From assembly GCA_944320795.1 (NCBI GenBank), contig CALUIU010000006.1, positions 1 to 64,000 on the forward strand: a stretch of 64,000 bases of DNA. The letters are read 5' to 3'. Below, in pieces: positions 55,833 through 64,000 of this stretch (position 1 is the first letter of the stretch; every line of letters begins with the position of its first letter). A program made the translations under genes and the position numbers. The stretch is from Candidatus Paraprevotella stercoravium. GTDB lineage: Bacteria; Bacteroidota; Bacteroidia; Bacteroidales; Bacteroidaceae. Under the pieces are notes generated by a model. The model saw nothing but the letters and a program-made list of their open reading frames with translations. It was not told the DNA's origin and did no database searches.

Positions 55833-56657
55833 ATGGATACAAGACATTACCCTCCACGCATGGCAGAGCAGGAAAAAGGCTATAAATTAGTTTACGGAAA
55901 GATTCACGAGCAACTGAAGCGGAAGTGGTTCCAATACACCGAACTGTTTTTCATCGTAGGCTCCATCGCTTCGATCATCTACAGTTCGTTCGAAATTTCA
56001 GCTCCTTTCCGGGCCCAGCTGTTTCTTTTCAACTATATAGCCTCTTTTGTATTTACCATAGAATATGCCCTGCGCCTGATTTCCGCACCGATGCAGTATC
56101 CCGACAAACGGGGATGGCAGGCCAGACTGAAATATGTCTTTTCATTCTATGGCATCATTGATTTTGTGGCCATCCTTCCTTTCGTGGTCATCTACACCTA
56201 TCAGAACTCGCCGCATCTGAATCTCGTGGTGCTGGCCTATATCCTGATTATCTTCAAACTGATCCGCTATTCGCGCTCGTTCCGTCTGATCGGTGAAGTG
56301 CTTCAGGCCGTGCGCGAGGAACTGGTGACCGCCTATACGGCCTGCGGCATCATGCTCGGCTTCTCGGGCATCCTGATGTATTATATCGAACGGTACGCAC
56401 AGCCGGAAGCATTTGCCAACATCGGCGACGGATTCTGGTGGGCCATTGTAGCTTTCACCACGGTGGGCTACGGCGACATCTACCCCATCACCCCGTTGGG
56501 ACGCCTGCTCAGCAGTCTGATCAGTCTGATCGGCATCGCCATGATTGCCATCCCTACCGGTATCATCAGCTCGGCTTTCATGAACATGATGCTGGACAAA
56601 CGGAAAGAAAGAGATGAAAAAGAAAAGGAAAAAACAGATACTGAAAACAATCCATAA
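55833..56657 (+). CDS. Voltage-gated-type potassium channel
   Basis: A 274-residue six-span ion channel subunit. The S4-like segment IIFKLIRYSRSFRLIGEVL has regularly spaced Arg and Lys residues; the pore carries the selectivity filter TTVGYGDIYPITPLG (about 208-222). The final span is followed by a short charged tail (DKRKERDEKEKEKT), without RCK/TrkA regulatory domains. Resembles bacterial Kv-like channels (KvAP type). Confidence 0.93.
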   Translation: MDTRHYPPRMAEQEKGYKLVYGKIHEQLKRKWFQYTELFFIVGSIASIIYSSFEISAPFRAQLFLFNYIASFVFTIEYALRLISAPMQYPDKRGWQARLKYVFSFYGIIDFVAILPFVVIYTYQNSPHLNLVVLAYILIIFKLIRYSRSFRLIGEVLQAVREELVTAYTACGIMLGFSGILMYYIERYAQPEAFANIGDGFWWAIVAFTTVGYGDIYPITPLGRLLSSLISLIGIAMIAIPTGIISSAFMNMMLDKRKERDEKEKEKTDTENNP

Positions 56658-56669
56658 AAACTGCATACA

Positions 56670-57071
56670 ATGAAAAAACTGTTTCTAATCCTAGCCACAG
56701 CACTGACCGTTGTGAGCTGCCACACCGGCAAACAGGCCGGAAAACCCATGCTGGGCGCCGACCGTGACCGACACGGATGCATCGCCTCGGCAGGATATAC
56801 CTGGAGTAAAGTCCGGAAAGACTGTGTCCGCACCTTCGAAGAGGGCATCCGTCTGGTTCCGGCACATGTAAAAACTTCCGTAGCCGCTTATGTGATTTTC
56901 TCACCCGATCAGGAGCGCGCCGAAGTTTTCCTTCCGGGACAGAAAAAACATCCGGTACTGAAACGCAAGGGAGGTATCTGGAAAAAGAAACCATACGTTC
57001 TGGCCAGAAACAAGAACGGATGGATTCTGAAAACAGGCGGAACTGATGTTTATGTCTCTCCGCAGAAATAA
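56670..57071 (+). CDS. Small lipoprotein, function unknown
   Basis: A 133-residue protein with a lipobox (TVVSC, acylated Cys near 17). The mature part contains GCIASAGYTWSKVRKDCVRTFEEGI, with two Cys that may pair, and a basic C-terminal half that looks beta-rich (VFLPGQKKHPVLKRKGGIW). The Cys-containing segment recalls haemolysin-like DUF333-type peptides found in small lipoproteins, but the match is loose. It starts 12 bases after the channel gene, so the two are probably co-transcribed. Confidence 0.75.
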   Translation: MKKLFLILATALTVVSCHTGKQAGKPMLGADRDRHGCIASAGYTWSKVRKDCVRTFEEGIRLVPAHVKTSVAAYVIFSPDQERAEVFLPGQKKHPVLKRKGGIWKKKPYVLARNKNGWILKTGGTDVYVSPQK

Positions 57072-57081
57072 AAATCAAGAA

Positions 57082-57115
57082 GCGGCTCCGATTTCCTTTT
57101 GGAAGTCAAAGCCGC
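57082..57115. terminator. Hairpin between convergent genes, copy 1 of a repeated stem
   Basis: GCGGCT/AGCCGC (57082-57087 with 57110-57115) and an inner GATTTCC/GGAAGTC stem with a TTTT loop. T-rich on both sides, so probably a bidirectional terminator. Very similar to 60104-60135. Confidence 0.75.
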
Positions 57116-57151
57116 CTCTTTCTTTAAAAAGTGTACTAAAGGCGTTTCAAA

Positions 57152-59959
57152 TCAAAATTTCTTGGGATTTTTGTTCCAGTGATATACCAGATGCAGCATC
57201 ACATAATGCGGCAGAGAGCGGTACCAGGTTTCTACCCGTCCCTGGGCATTGACCTCATATTGTGTGGCCGACAGGTTGTGCAGCAGGTCAAAGGCTTCCA
57301 GACGCGCTATGATCTTGCCCTTCCAGAATGACTGGCTCAGAGAAGCATTCAGCAAAAAGTCATTCGTATTCAGTTCCGAGCTGCCATAGCCGCGACGGCT
57401 GTACATGGTGGCATCCAGCGCTACCGTGGTCTTCAATTTCGGTATCGTATAGCGGCCGGAAAGACCGTAATTGAAATCCCATACATTCAGGGTCTCGAAA
57501 TCATACATACGCCCCACCGAATGCCGCCAGCTGACATCACCCGAAGCACGCAAGTTCAGCATGCCCTTGCTATATTGGATATAGGCTCCGTCATGCAGCG
57601 TCGTGGTGTTGACGATATTCCGGTGGCTTTCCGTCTCACCGGCCAGCATCGCATAATCCACGGAATGCCGGTAGTTCGCATCGGCGTTCATCTGCCATCT
57701 CCAGTATTTCTTTTCGCCCAGAGCCTGTGAATAGTCAAACTTGGCCGTACCCGAATAGGCACCGTCCACATTCACCGGTTTATAGGTATATACACCGGTT
57801 TCCGGATTATAGTTCACGGACTGGGCCACATCCCGATGCTGATAATTGTATGTGGCAGCGATGTGCCATTGCCGTTCGTTCTTTCCCCATCTGTCCGTAT
57901 AGTCCACAGAAACCATCGTATTGGCCTTCTTCTTCAAGTCGGGATTTCCCAACTTAACCACCAGCGGCTGACTGTCGTCCCGATAGTTCACCCAGTCATA
58001 AAAATCCACATCCTTAAGGTCATAACGGAGATTCACAGAAAAGCTGTGGTTTCCGCCAGGCGACACCGTACGGAAACTTACGTAAGGAGAAAGAAGCGCC
58101 GTGTGCCGATATACGGTTGTGTCAATCACTCCCCGCTGATAATCCAGTGCTTCGTGCAAGATGGGCACAGAAACACCCATTCTCCACTGGTCATAAACAA
58201 TTTTAACCGGAATGTCACCCACCTGATAATATTTCCCCTTGGAAAAAGTTATATTGGGCTCGACTCTTACACCATAAACATGACTGTCATAAGAGTTTGC
58301 CGGATCGGTGATCGCATTCAGCATGTCCAGCTGGGAAGCCAACAGCAAGGTGTCCGGATGATACAGATAATCATGTTTCCGAACATCACCATAGTTAACG
58401 GTAGAACCTACCGACATTCCCATTTTACCAATCAATTCCGGAACTGAGTAAGTCAATGAACCATATACTATCGAGGTACGGTTGGCCCTGTCACTGGCAT
58501 TATAACGGACATCCTTTGTCTGGGTATTTGCCTGCCAGGTGTTGTAGCAGTCAGACAGCCATGACTTCTCGTCGGTATACCAATAGGAAAGATAATAATT
58601 CAAATTCCGTTCTTTCTCCTTGTTCGTATTAAAGGCTCCCATAACACTTTGATCGAAATGCAAGGTATGCCCCTCGCTCAGATTATCCGTAAACATGGAG
58701 GCTGTCAGGGTGTCGCTCTGCAGGTCGTCCCACTGGTTGAAAAGGGAATGACCGTTGGCATGGCGCTTTTCATAATTGAAGTTGGTATTTATTTGCAAGT
58801 AGCCCGGTTTGGTAGCCACATACTCATTGCTCAGCTTCACTTTCCAGTTACCGGAATGGTCAGTATTTTCGGTCTGTGACAACGGATGGCTGCCTTCCAG
58901 AAACTGTTCCTGGCGACGGCGCATCTCTCTGTCATCCGACGTGCTGGTATAGTCTGCCACAAAATTGTTCTTGCGGACCTTGTCTTTCGACTGATAGTCC
59001 AGATCAAAAGCCACACTGCGTGTGGTGGTCAACGAACGGGGCATGGTGGCCGGAGACCAAAATCCGCGCTCGCCGATATGACGGCCCTCATTCACATTAT
59101 TCAGATTGGCCATCACGGAGTAACGCCACAAATCGGTGAAGCCCAAAAGAAAGCCACGCCCCAGCCAGCGGTCGTTCGTACCTCCGGCGGCTTCCACATT
59201 GGCTATGTAACCCTGACTGTATTCTGGTTTCAGATTCACATCCATCACAAACTTGCGGGGTTCCACATCGTAACCCAGAGCCACACTCTTGTCCGTCTGC
59301 TTGTCATAAACCTTGATGTCCTTCACCGTGTAATAAGGCAGATTCTCCATCAGGACTTTCTTGTTGCCGTGCATGAAGGTGCGCGATCCCAACATCAGTT
59401 CGTCCACCTTACGCCCGTTGACAAAGATCTCTCCGGACTGATTCATCGTTACGCCCGGAAGCTGGTCTATCAGGCTTTGCAGCATCGAACCGTCCGGAAG
59501 CTTGAAGGCATCGGCATCGTAGACGATTGTATCTCCCTTATAATACATCTTGACTTTGGTAGCCTTGACCACCACCTCATCTAGTTCCTTCTTCCATTCC
59601 TTGCGCATCATGAGGGTGGACAGACTCAGGTCACCTTTTTGCGTGGAAGGTACGGAGAAACGACGCCACACATCCCCATAGCCGACTCTTGTGGCACGCA
59701 GCAGGTAATGACGGCCGGCTTTTACAGAAGCCGTATAGATCTCTTTCAGGGACTTGCCGGAAGTAGAACGAATAGAGATACAGGAGGCGGAATCCACCAC
59801 AACCGCACTGTCCGGAGTCAGCACAGACAACTTGACACCGCTGAGTGGGATCTTCAGGAACTCGTCTTCAATATCGACTTGAATTTTCACGATTTGGGCT
59901 ACCGCTCTTATACAACAACAGAGCAGCAATATACCCATCAAAAGACTTTTTTGGATCAT
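57152..59959 (-). CDS. TonB-dependent-receptor-like outer-membrane protein
   Basis: A 935-residue protein with signal peptide (ending IRAVAQ). An N-terminal carboxypeptidase-regulatory-like beta domain (about 25-115) precedes a plug-type region with LDEVVVKATKVKMYYKGDTIVYDADAFKL, LIDQLPGVTMNQSGEIFVNG and VKDIKVYDKQ, then a large beta-barrel. This is the Bacteroidetes outer-membrane receptor family without a paired SusD; none is present nearby. A TonB-C-like protein is encoded upstream on the same strand. Substrate unknown. Confidence 0.9.
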   Translation of the reverse strand: MIQKSLLMGILLLCCCIRAVAQIVKIQVDIEDEFLKIPLSGVKLSVLTPDSAVVVDSASCISIRSTSGKSLKEIYTASVKAGRHYLLRATRVGYGDVWRRFSVPSTQKGDLSLSTLMMRKEWKKELDEVVVKATKVKMYYKGDTIVYDADAFKLPDGSMLQSLIDQLPGVTMNQSGEIFVNGRKVDELMLGSRTFMHGNKKVLMENLPYYTVKDIKVYDKQTDKSVALGYDVEPRKFVMDVNLKPEYSQGYIANVEAAGGTNDRWLGRGFLLGFTDLWRYSVMANLNNVNEGRHIGERGFWSPATMPRSLTTTRSVAFDLDYQSKDKVRKNNFVADYTSTSDDREMRRRQEQFLEGSHPLSQTENTDHSGNWKVKLSNEYVATKPGYLQINTNFNYEKRHANGHSLFNQWDDLQSDTLTASMFTDNLSEGHTLHFDQSVMGAFNTNKEKERNLNYYLSYWYTDEKSWLSDCYNTWQANTQTKDVRYNASDRANRTSIVYGSLTYSVPELIGKMGMSVGSTVNYGDVRKHDYLYHPDTLLLASQLDMLNAITDPANSYDSHVYGVRVEPNITFSKGKYYQVGDIPVKIVYDQWRMGVSVPILHEALDYQRGVIDTTVYRHTALLSPYVSFRTVSPGGNHSFSVNLRYDLKDVDFYDWVNYRDDSQPLVVKLGNPDLKKKANTMVSVDYTDRWGKNERQWHIAATYNYQHRDVAQSVNYNPETGVYTYKPVNVDGAYSGTAKFDYSQALGEKKYWRWQMNADANYRHSVDYAMLAGETESHRNIVNTTTLHDGAYIQYSKGMLNLRASGDVSWRHSVGRMYDFETLNVWDFNYGLSGRYTIPKLKTTVALDATMYSRRGYGSSELNTNDFLLNASLSQSFWKGKIIARLEAFDLLHNLSATQYEVNAQGRVETWYRSLPHYVMLHLVYHWNKNPKKF

Positions 59960-60097
59960 TGTTTTTGAGTAATATTAGTTATAGATCTCGTTTTAAACAG
60001 TTTTCTGAGTAATAGAAAGAAGAATAAACACACAACACCGAAACGCAAGGAGATACCAAGAATGTATCCATCCGTTGTGACAAAAACGGACGGATTC

Positions 60098-60135
60098 AAA
60101 AAACGGCTCTGATTTCCTTTTGGAAGTCAGAGCCG
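60098..60135 (-). terminator. Terminator of the TonB-C-like gene, copy 2 of a repeated stem
   Basis: Perfect 14-bp stem (60104-60117 with 60122-60135), TTTT loop, then six T on the minus strand (60098-60103). A second inverted repeat, CGCTTAAAC (60134-60142) with GTTTAAGCG (60155-60163), overlaps its right arm by two bases. Confidence 0.85.
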
Positions 60136-60189
60136 CTTAAACGTATACATACCTGTTTAAGCGTTATAACTTACACATAAATAGGAAAG

Positions 60190-61728
60190 TCATTTCAGCG
60201 TTATCGGAATAGAAAACTTACTCTCTACAAAAACAAAATTGGCGGATGCCGGATGCCAACGGAACTTTTCGCTCATCTTTGTCAGTGACTCGGTTACCTT
60301 TTTCTCCAGATCCGGATTCTTCGTTGAGTTCCTGACGCATGTAATCTCACTCATTCTTCCATCCTTCTTTACCACAAAAGAATAAAGTAATTTTCCGGAG
60401 GATTCCTCAGGCAGAAGAGTACTCAGGTAATTTTGGAACGCCTCCAAGCCGTCGGACGGATGAGCCGGGAGTTCCGGGTCCACATAAACCGGACGGCTGT
60501 CTGCCTCAGTTTCTTTCCGTTGGCATTGATCCCATTCGGATTTACTCAGATGCAGACGCACCACACAACTGCTGGCCACAGCCTTACCATCCTGCCACGC
60601 CGGCAAAGCCTTAGGAAGGGAGGAGAACATGCGCTCCATCTCCTGCTTCACTGCCGGTGAATCGGCATCCGGAACAACATCGGTTATTTTTCCGTCCGGA
60701 GCAATCGTAAAACGGACTTCCGCAGACAGAGGCTGCTCAGACGGATATCCTTCCGGCCACTTCAAAAAGTGAAGGCAAATCAATTTCACATTGTCTGCAA
60801 ACTCCGGCTGATAATCATAGAGCTGGGAGTCCTCTACCATGAAAGTGCAGACATTTTCTCCGTCCGTAGAAAGCGCATTCCGGATCTCCGAGACTTTTTC
60901 AATAAGATATTTTCCGTCACTCTTGCCCACTTGCACATGGAAACACACTTTTGGCGCTTGCCCGTCCTTAAAAATGTCATAAGAAACCTCAAAAGTCCGG
61001 TCATCTACAGGACGGATCTCGAAACTGTCTTTCCAGAAAGCGTCAAAGTCCGATTCGCCGACCAACAGGTCATAAAAAGGCACTCCATCCATACGCTGCA
61101 TGTTTTCCCGTTTCTTATCAAAGGCCTGCAAAACCGGTTCCGCACAATAGGCCGAACGCAAATGGGACAACTCTTGTTCCAAAGTATCGGGCATCAGGAT
61201 ATAGGCGGACAGGTATCTTTCATAAAACGAGCGGACAAAATGCTCTGCCGTGCTTTCCTGATCCACAGGCTGGCGGGAAATCTCAAACAGGGAATCTCCA
61301 TACTTCGTGCCGCCCCAGAATGGAGTAACGTAAGAAATGCGATAATCACCTTCCGTTCCGACAACGCGCACCGGAATATCCGTCAGGGAACCGTCCGGAG
61401 AGAAGCGCCAGGAAACGGCATACCAGTTGCCGTCCAGATGACGGCAGGTCATCGACTGGGCCGCATAGGAAGTCACGTCCTGAGAGCGGGTCATCAAGTT
61501 TGCATCCACCACATTGCTGGCCCGATATACTTTCGCAAGCATGGCCGTAGTGAGATATTTCTTGTTCGCATCCTCAGTTCGGTGTATGTCCTCATTCAAC
61601 CAATACTCCTTGTATTGTTGTGTCAACCAAGGAATAACCCCTTCGTCCTGATCTGAATTCGTAAGAGGCTTGCTATTTGCAGCCCATGGTAGCAGCAAAA
61701 GGCCAAGTAAAGCAACACGATAATTCAT
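60190..61728 (-). CDS. Exported protein with DUF3828-like regions and TonB-C-like end
   Basis: A 512-residue exported protein; the ATG at 61728 gives signal peptide MNYRVALLGLLLLPWAANS, better than the ATG eight codons upstream. Two regions resemble DUF3828 repeats (about 35-155 and 160-290). Two C-terminal segments look like TonB C-terminal folds: one around VRFTIAPDGKITDVVPD and a second around LLYSFVVKKDGRMSEITCVRNS ending in FRWHPASANF. There is no membrane anchor or proline-rich arm, so it is not a classical TonB energy transducer; it may bind other envelope proteins. Confidence 0.7.
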   Translation of the reverse strand: MNYRVALLGLLLLPWAANSKPLTNSDQDEGVIPWLTQQYKEYWLNEDIHRTEDANKKYLTTAMLAKVYRASNVVDANLMTRSQDVTSYAAQSMTCRHLDGNWYAVSWRFSPDGSLTDIPVRVVGTEGDYRISYVTPFWGGTKYGDSLFEISRQPVDQESTAEHFVRSFYERYLSAYILMPDTLEQELSHLRSAYCAEPVLQAFDKKRENMQRMDGVPFYDLLVGESDFDAFWKDSFEIRPVDDRTFEVSYDIFKDGQAPKVCFHVQVGKSDGKYLIEKVSEIRNALSTDGENVCTFMVEDSQLYDYQPEFADNVKLICLHFLKWPEGYPSEQPLSAEVRFTIAPDGKITDVVPDADSPAVKQEMERMFSSLPKALPAWQDGKAVASSCVVRLHLSKSEWDQCQRKETEADSRPVYVDPELPAHPSDGLEAFQNYLSTLLPEESSGKLLYSFVVKKDGRMSEITCVRNSTKNPDLEKKVTESLTKMSEKFRWHPASANFVFVESKFSIPITLK

Positions 61729-61886
61729 ACCCAAATCTTTTAATCGTTCCACAATAAGTCCTTATGTATATTTTGTCCTGTTCCTATATTGACAGGTCAT
61801 TAATAACCTTTACTTGTAGTAACATATCACAAATTGAACCCAAAAAACAATCTAAAGCAAATATAAATGATGTTTTTTTGTTAAAA

Positions 61887-61902
61887 GTATACTTAAGTAT
61901 AC
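61887..61902. promoter_or_regulatory. 16-bp perfect palindrome, candidate operator
   Basis: GTATACTTAAGTATAC lies 83 bases before the LuxR-type gene and 159 bases before the divergent TonB-C-like gene. A poor promoter (TTCG, 19 bases, TATCTTAG, 61931-61961) follows, so the site is placed for a regulator of that gene. Confidence 0.45.
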
Positions 61903-61984
61903 CTCAGAAGAAATATTATGAGGGATATCATTCGATGAAATAATAAAAAACATTATCTTAGCCTAAATAAAATATAGGGAGACA

Positions 61985-62734
61985 ATGAACATACATAAAT
62001 TATTTAATGAATGGAATAAAGTAACCGATACGATTCATTTTTCAAAAGAGCAAATCGCCCAACTGATCCATCTTATAAAACTGGTTATGCTGGATGAATA
62101 CGAGAGCTTTTATATCATAGATTATAGCCAGAAACGATTTGTATATGTCCATGAAAATCCATTGTTCCTGTGCGGGCATTCCGCCCATGAGGTTCAGAAT
62201 ATGGGATATAATTTTTATGCCCGATACGTACACCCTGAGGATATTCCATTTCTGTTCGAAGTCAACGAGATAGGTTTCCGGAAATATCGGGAACTGTCAA
62301 AAGTAGATCGCAATAAAGACGGCTATATCTCTTATGATTTCCGCATAAAAAACCGAAACTCTTATTTTCCCGTACGCCATACCCTGATTCCGCTGATCAA
62401 GAACGAGCGGCAGGAAATTGTCTGGGCACTCTGTAAGGTTTCTCTGACCGATCAGAAGCACCCGAATATGATCATGGGTAAAGTGGGCGAAAAAGAAATA
62501 TTATGGAACCGGGAAACAAAATGTTGGGACGAAATGCCAAGTCCTCAATTAAGCGAGAAAGAAAAAGAAATTGTCAGACTGTCTGTTCAAGGGTTTACAG
62601 AAAAAGAAATGTCTGAGAATTTGCAATTATCCGAGAGTGCCATTAAAAAAAGGAAAAAAATCCTGTTTCAAAAACTACATGTAAAAAACATGTCTGAGGC
62701 CATTATCTGTTGCACCAATAAAAAACTGTTTTAA
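61985..62734 (+). CDS. LuxR-type regulator with PAS-like N-terminus
   Basis: A 249-residue regulator. The N-terminal 150 residues look like a PAS fold (ESFYIIDYSQKRFVYVHENP, YARYVHPEDIPFL, YDFRIKNRNSYFPVRHTLIPL). The C-terminal helix-turn-helix is of the LuxR/GerE kind: LSEKEKEIVRLSVQGFTEKEM, then LQLSESAIKKRKKILFQKLH. It may sense a small molecule or redox state. Single gene with a strong terminator. Confidence 0.88.
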   Translation: MNIHKLFNEWNKVTDTIHFSKEQIAQLIHLIKLVMLDEYESFYIIDYSQKRFVYVHENPLFLCGHSAHEVQNMGYNFYARYVHPEDIPFLFEVNEIGFRKYRELSKVDRNKDGYISYDFRIKNRNSYFPVRHTLIPLIKNERQEIVWALCKVSLTDQKHPNMIMGKVGEKEILWNRETKCWDEMPSPQLSEKEKEIVRLSVQGFTEKEMSENLQLSESAIKKRKKILFQKLHVKNMSEAIICCTNKKLF

Positions 62735-62745
62735 CAACACACAAC

Positions 62746-62795
62746 AATCCCCTCCTTTTAAAACCGTTTTAAAGTGGTTTTAAAAGGAGGGGATT
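62746..62795. terminator. Terminator between convergent regulators
   Basis: Perfect 20-bp stem (62746-62765 with 62776-62795), 10-base loop. It lies between the LuxR-type and TetR-type genes, which converge. Confidence 0.8.
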
Positions 62796-62809
62796 ATGAT
62801 GTAGCTTCC

Positions 62810-63532
62810 TTATTTCATCAAACAATACCGAATATCCTCTTCACTCATTCCCCTTTGTCTCATACGCTCCGCAATACCCTCTAATTCATCCTTGCTTTGT
62901 GAACGGGTGCCTTGCTTGTGTTCGTACAGCAAACGGGACAAAGTTCGTATCGCATTCTGAATTCTCTGCTGTCCCTCGTCTGTATTGAGATCAATCCGAC
63001 AGAAAGGAGAACATTCCTTATGCAGACACAGATAATAGATTCCGCCAATCAACAAACTGGATATGGCACTGATGTCCATTCCAGAATCCTTAAAATCCGA
63101 CTCATACTTATCCACCAAAGGGATGGTATGCAGCTCGCGGCTCATGGCCGTGCGCAAAGTGACCTGATTGGTGTCTGATATCTCCCAACGCAAAAGCTCC
63201 AGCATGATGGATTTATGGCTTAATTCATTGAACAGATTGATCAAGAGTTCGGCATAAACTTCTTCTGTACGAACCTGATCATTCTCCACGCTCATCGTGT
63301 CCTTGAACCAGTAATCAAAGTCACGCACAAAGTGCTCAAAGAAATTTTCCTGGTTCCGGTAACGGCTGTAAAAGGTGATCGGCTCAATTTTGGCGCGCTT
63401 AATGATGTCCAAAACGGTCACATTGGAGAATCTCTTTTTCAATATCAGTTCCTTGGCGGCTTTGTCAATGCAGTTTTCTATATCGGCTTTGCTTCGTCTC
63501 GGTCTCCTCGGTTTACGGTTTTCCTGTTCCAT
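62810..63532 (-). CDS. TetR-family transcriptional regulator
   Basis: A 240-residue regulator. The TetR helix-turn-helix is at about residues 10-60 (NCIDKAAKELILKKRF, VTVLDIIKRAKIEPITFYSRY). The C-terminal part is helical with an acidic/basic tail ending GMSEEDIRYCLMK. The ATG at 63532 (MEQENRKPRRPRRSK) gives a basic N-terminal arm; the longer frame is unlike any regulator start. Target unknown. Confidence 0.88.
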   Translation of the reverse strand: MEQENRKPRRPRRSKADIENCIDKAAKELILKKRFSNVTVLDIIKRAKIEPITFYSRYRNQENFFEHFVRDFDYWFKDTMSVENDQVRTEEVYAELLINLFNELSHKSIMLELLRWEISDTNQVTLRTAMSRELHTIPLVDKYESDFKDSGMDISAISSLLIGGIYYLCLHKECSPFCRIDLNTDEGQQRIQNAIRTLSRLLYEHKQGTRSQSKDELEGIAERMRQRGMSEEDIRYCLMK

Positions 63533-63686
63533 TATAAAAAGTATTATATAGGGAATATCAATCCCGTTATTACACAAATTCAGCAATCGGACAGGCTCAC
63601 CCATCCAACTGAATTCAAAGTTATAAAAACAATGCAAACGAGAAAAAGAAAAGCAACTTTTATTTTTAATACATGTAAATATTTAT

Positions 63687-63729
63687 ACAAAAATAGCAGA
63701 CTGCATCTCATACCGAAGATACAATCTGC
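63687..63729 (-). terminator. pflA terminator
   Basis: 13-bp stem with two mismatches (63696-63708 with 63717-63729), 8-base loop, then TATTTTTG on the minus strand, 17 bases after the stop. Confidence 0.7.
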
Positions 63730-63746
63730 CATTATACTTTTATTGA

Positions 63747-64000
63747 TTATTTCTGAGCCGGAAACACGTCCTTATAGCGTTCACGGATGATCTTGATCCG
63801 TTCTGCCGAGAGCGGTTCCACATCCTTCAGCGGATAAGGCAAGCCCAACTGCTCGTACTTGAACACACCCATCGTGTGATAAGGCAACCATTCGATTTTC
63901 TCCACCACCGGATAGCCCTTGAGATATTCCACCAGGCGGTCGAGCTGCTCGTCGTCATCGGTCAGCCCCGGCACGATCACGTGACGGATCCAAACCTTGA
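63747..64000 (-). CDS. pflA: Pyruvate formate-lyase activating enzyme, C-terminal part
   Basis: The gene runs off the right edge; 83 codons plus the stop are inside the window (a GTG at 63980 is internal, not a start). The visible sequence KVWIRHVIVPGLTDDDEQLD, then IEWLPYHTMGVFKYEQLG, matches the end of the radical-SAM glycyl-radical activase that turns on pyruvate formate-lyase under anaerobic conditions. The CxxxCxxC cluster motif would lie outside. pflB is probably just beyond the window. Confidence 0.9.
   Translation of the reverse strand, partial: KVWIRHVIVPGLTDDDEQLDRLVEYLKGYPVVEKIEWLPYHTMGVFKYEQLGLPYPLKDVEPLSAERIKIIRERYKDVFPAQK

Noticed and set aside
60769-61656. 295-codon plus-strand frame opposite the TonB-C-like gene
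   Set aside because: No recognisable motif and no promoter; the minus-strand gene has a signal peptide and domains.
1-64000. CRISPR array, rRNA, tRNA or prophage
   Set aside because: No regularly spaced repeats, no tRNA-like cloverleaf with CCA-type end, no rRNA sequence and no phage structural genes were seen by eye; a tRNAscan or Infernal run would be decisive.

Overview
The window comes from a gut-type member of the order Bacteroidales, most likely Bacteroides or Phocaeicola. Promoters have the Bacteroidales form (TTTG, 19-21 bases, TAnnTTTG) and clear Shine-Dalgarno sites are scarce. Characteristic gene sets include ilvD-ilvB-ilvN-thioesterase-ilvC, a 1098-residue SecA, a lipoprotein N-acyltransferase of the Lnb (DUF4105) type, AAA_9/PD-(D/E)XK ATPases and an IS982-family element. 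I found no rRNA, tRNA or CRISPR array.

Layout. 1-3500 (minus): a five-gene run with a small secreted protein, an L,D-transpeptidase lipoprotein, an ECF sigma factor, a membrane protein placed like an anti-sigma factor and a periplasmic helical protein. 3500-8350: rnz, rpsA, pfkA (opposite strand) and a small hypothetical. 8500-14762 (minus): secA, an alkaline-phosphatase-like protein that has lost nearly all metal ligands, and lnb. 15014-21212 (plus): coaX, an outer-membrane protein, lptC, a CNNM/CBS membrane protein and a PpiD-like foldase. 21480-27163: two AAA_9/PDDEXK ATPase paralogues, a PP2C phosphatase, a retropepsin-like protein and the 3' scrap of a third AAA_9 gene. 27233-29626 (minus): what looks like a decayed diversity-generating retroelement (DGR), with a target-type lipoprotein split by a 1025-bp IS982 element, a small accessory gene and a 39-codon stump of an avd-like gene; no reverse transcriptase or template repeat is present.

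30062-36085 (minus): branched-chain amino acid operon. 36472-38175: SlyD-type isomerase and aroC. 38302-43174: an OmpR/histidine-kinase pair followed by an MgtA P-type ATPase whose promoter carries four 11-bp tandem repeats, the spacing expected for an OmpR-family regulator. 43474-48166: sbcD-sbcC. 48189-52089: secreted esterase-like hydrolase, trypsin-like lipoprotein and a CLC transporter with fluoride-exporter-like motifs. 52259-54112: ArsR regulator and a PurF paralogue lacking the catalytic cysteine. 54443-57071: a frameshifted DUF4890-type gene, a HAD hydrolase, a K+ channel and a small lipoprotein. 57152-61728: outer-membrane beta-barrel receptor and a TonB-C-like protein. 61985-64000: LuxR-type regulator, TetR-type regulator and the C-terminal end of pflA.

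The strongest leads are the DGR relic, the direct-repeat operator at mgtA, the pseudo-phosphatase paired with lnb, the Cys-less PurF and the AAA_9 remnant. All family assignments were made by eye from the sequence; no database search was run.
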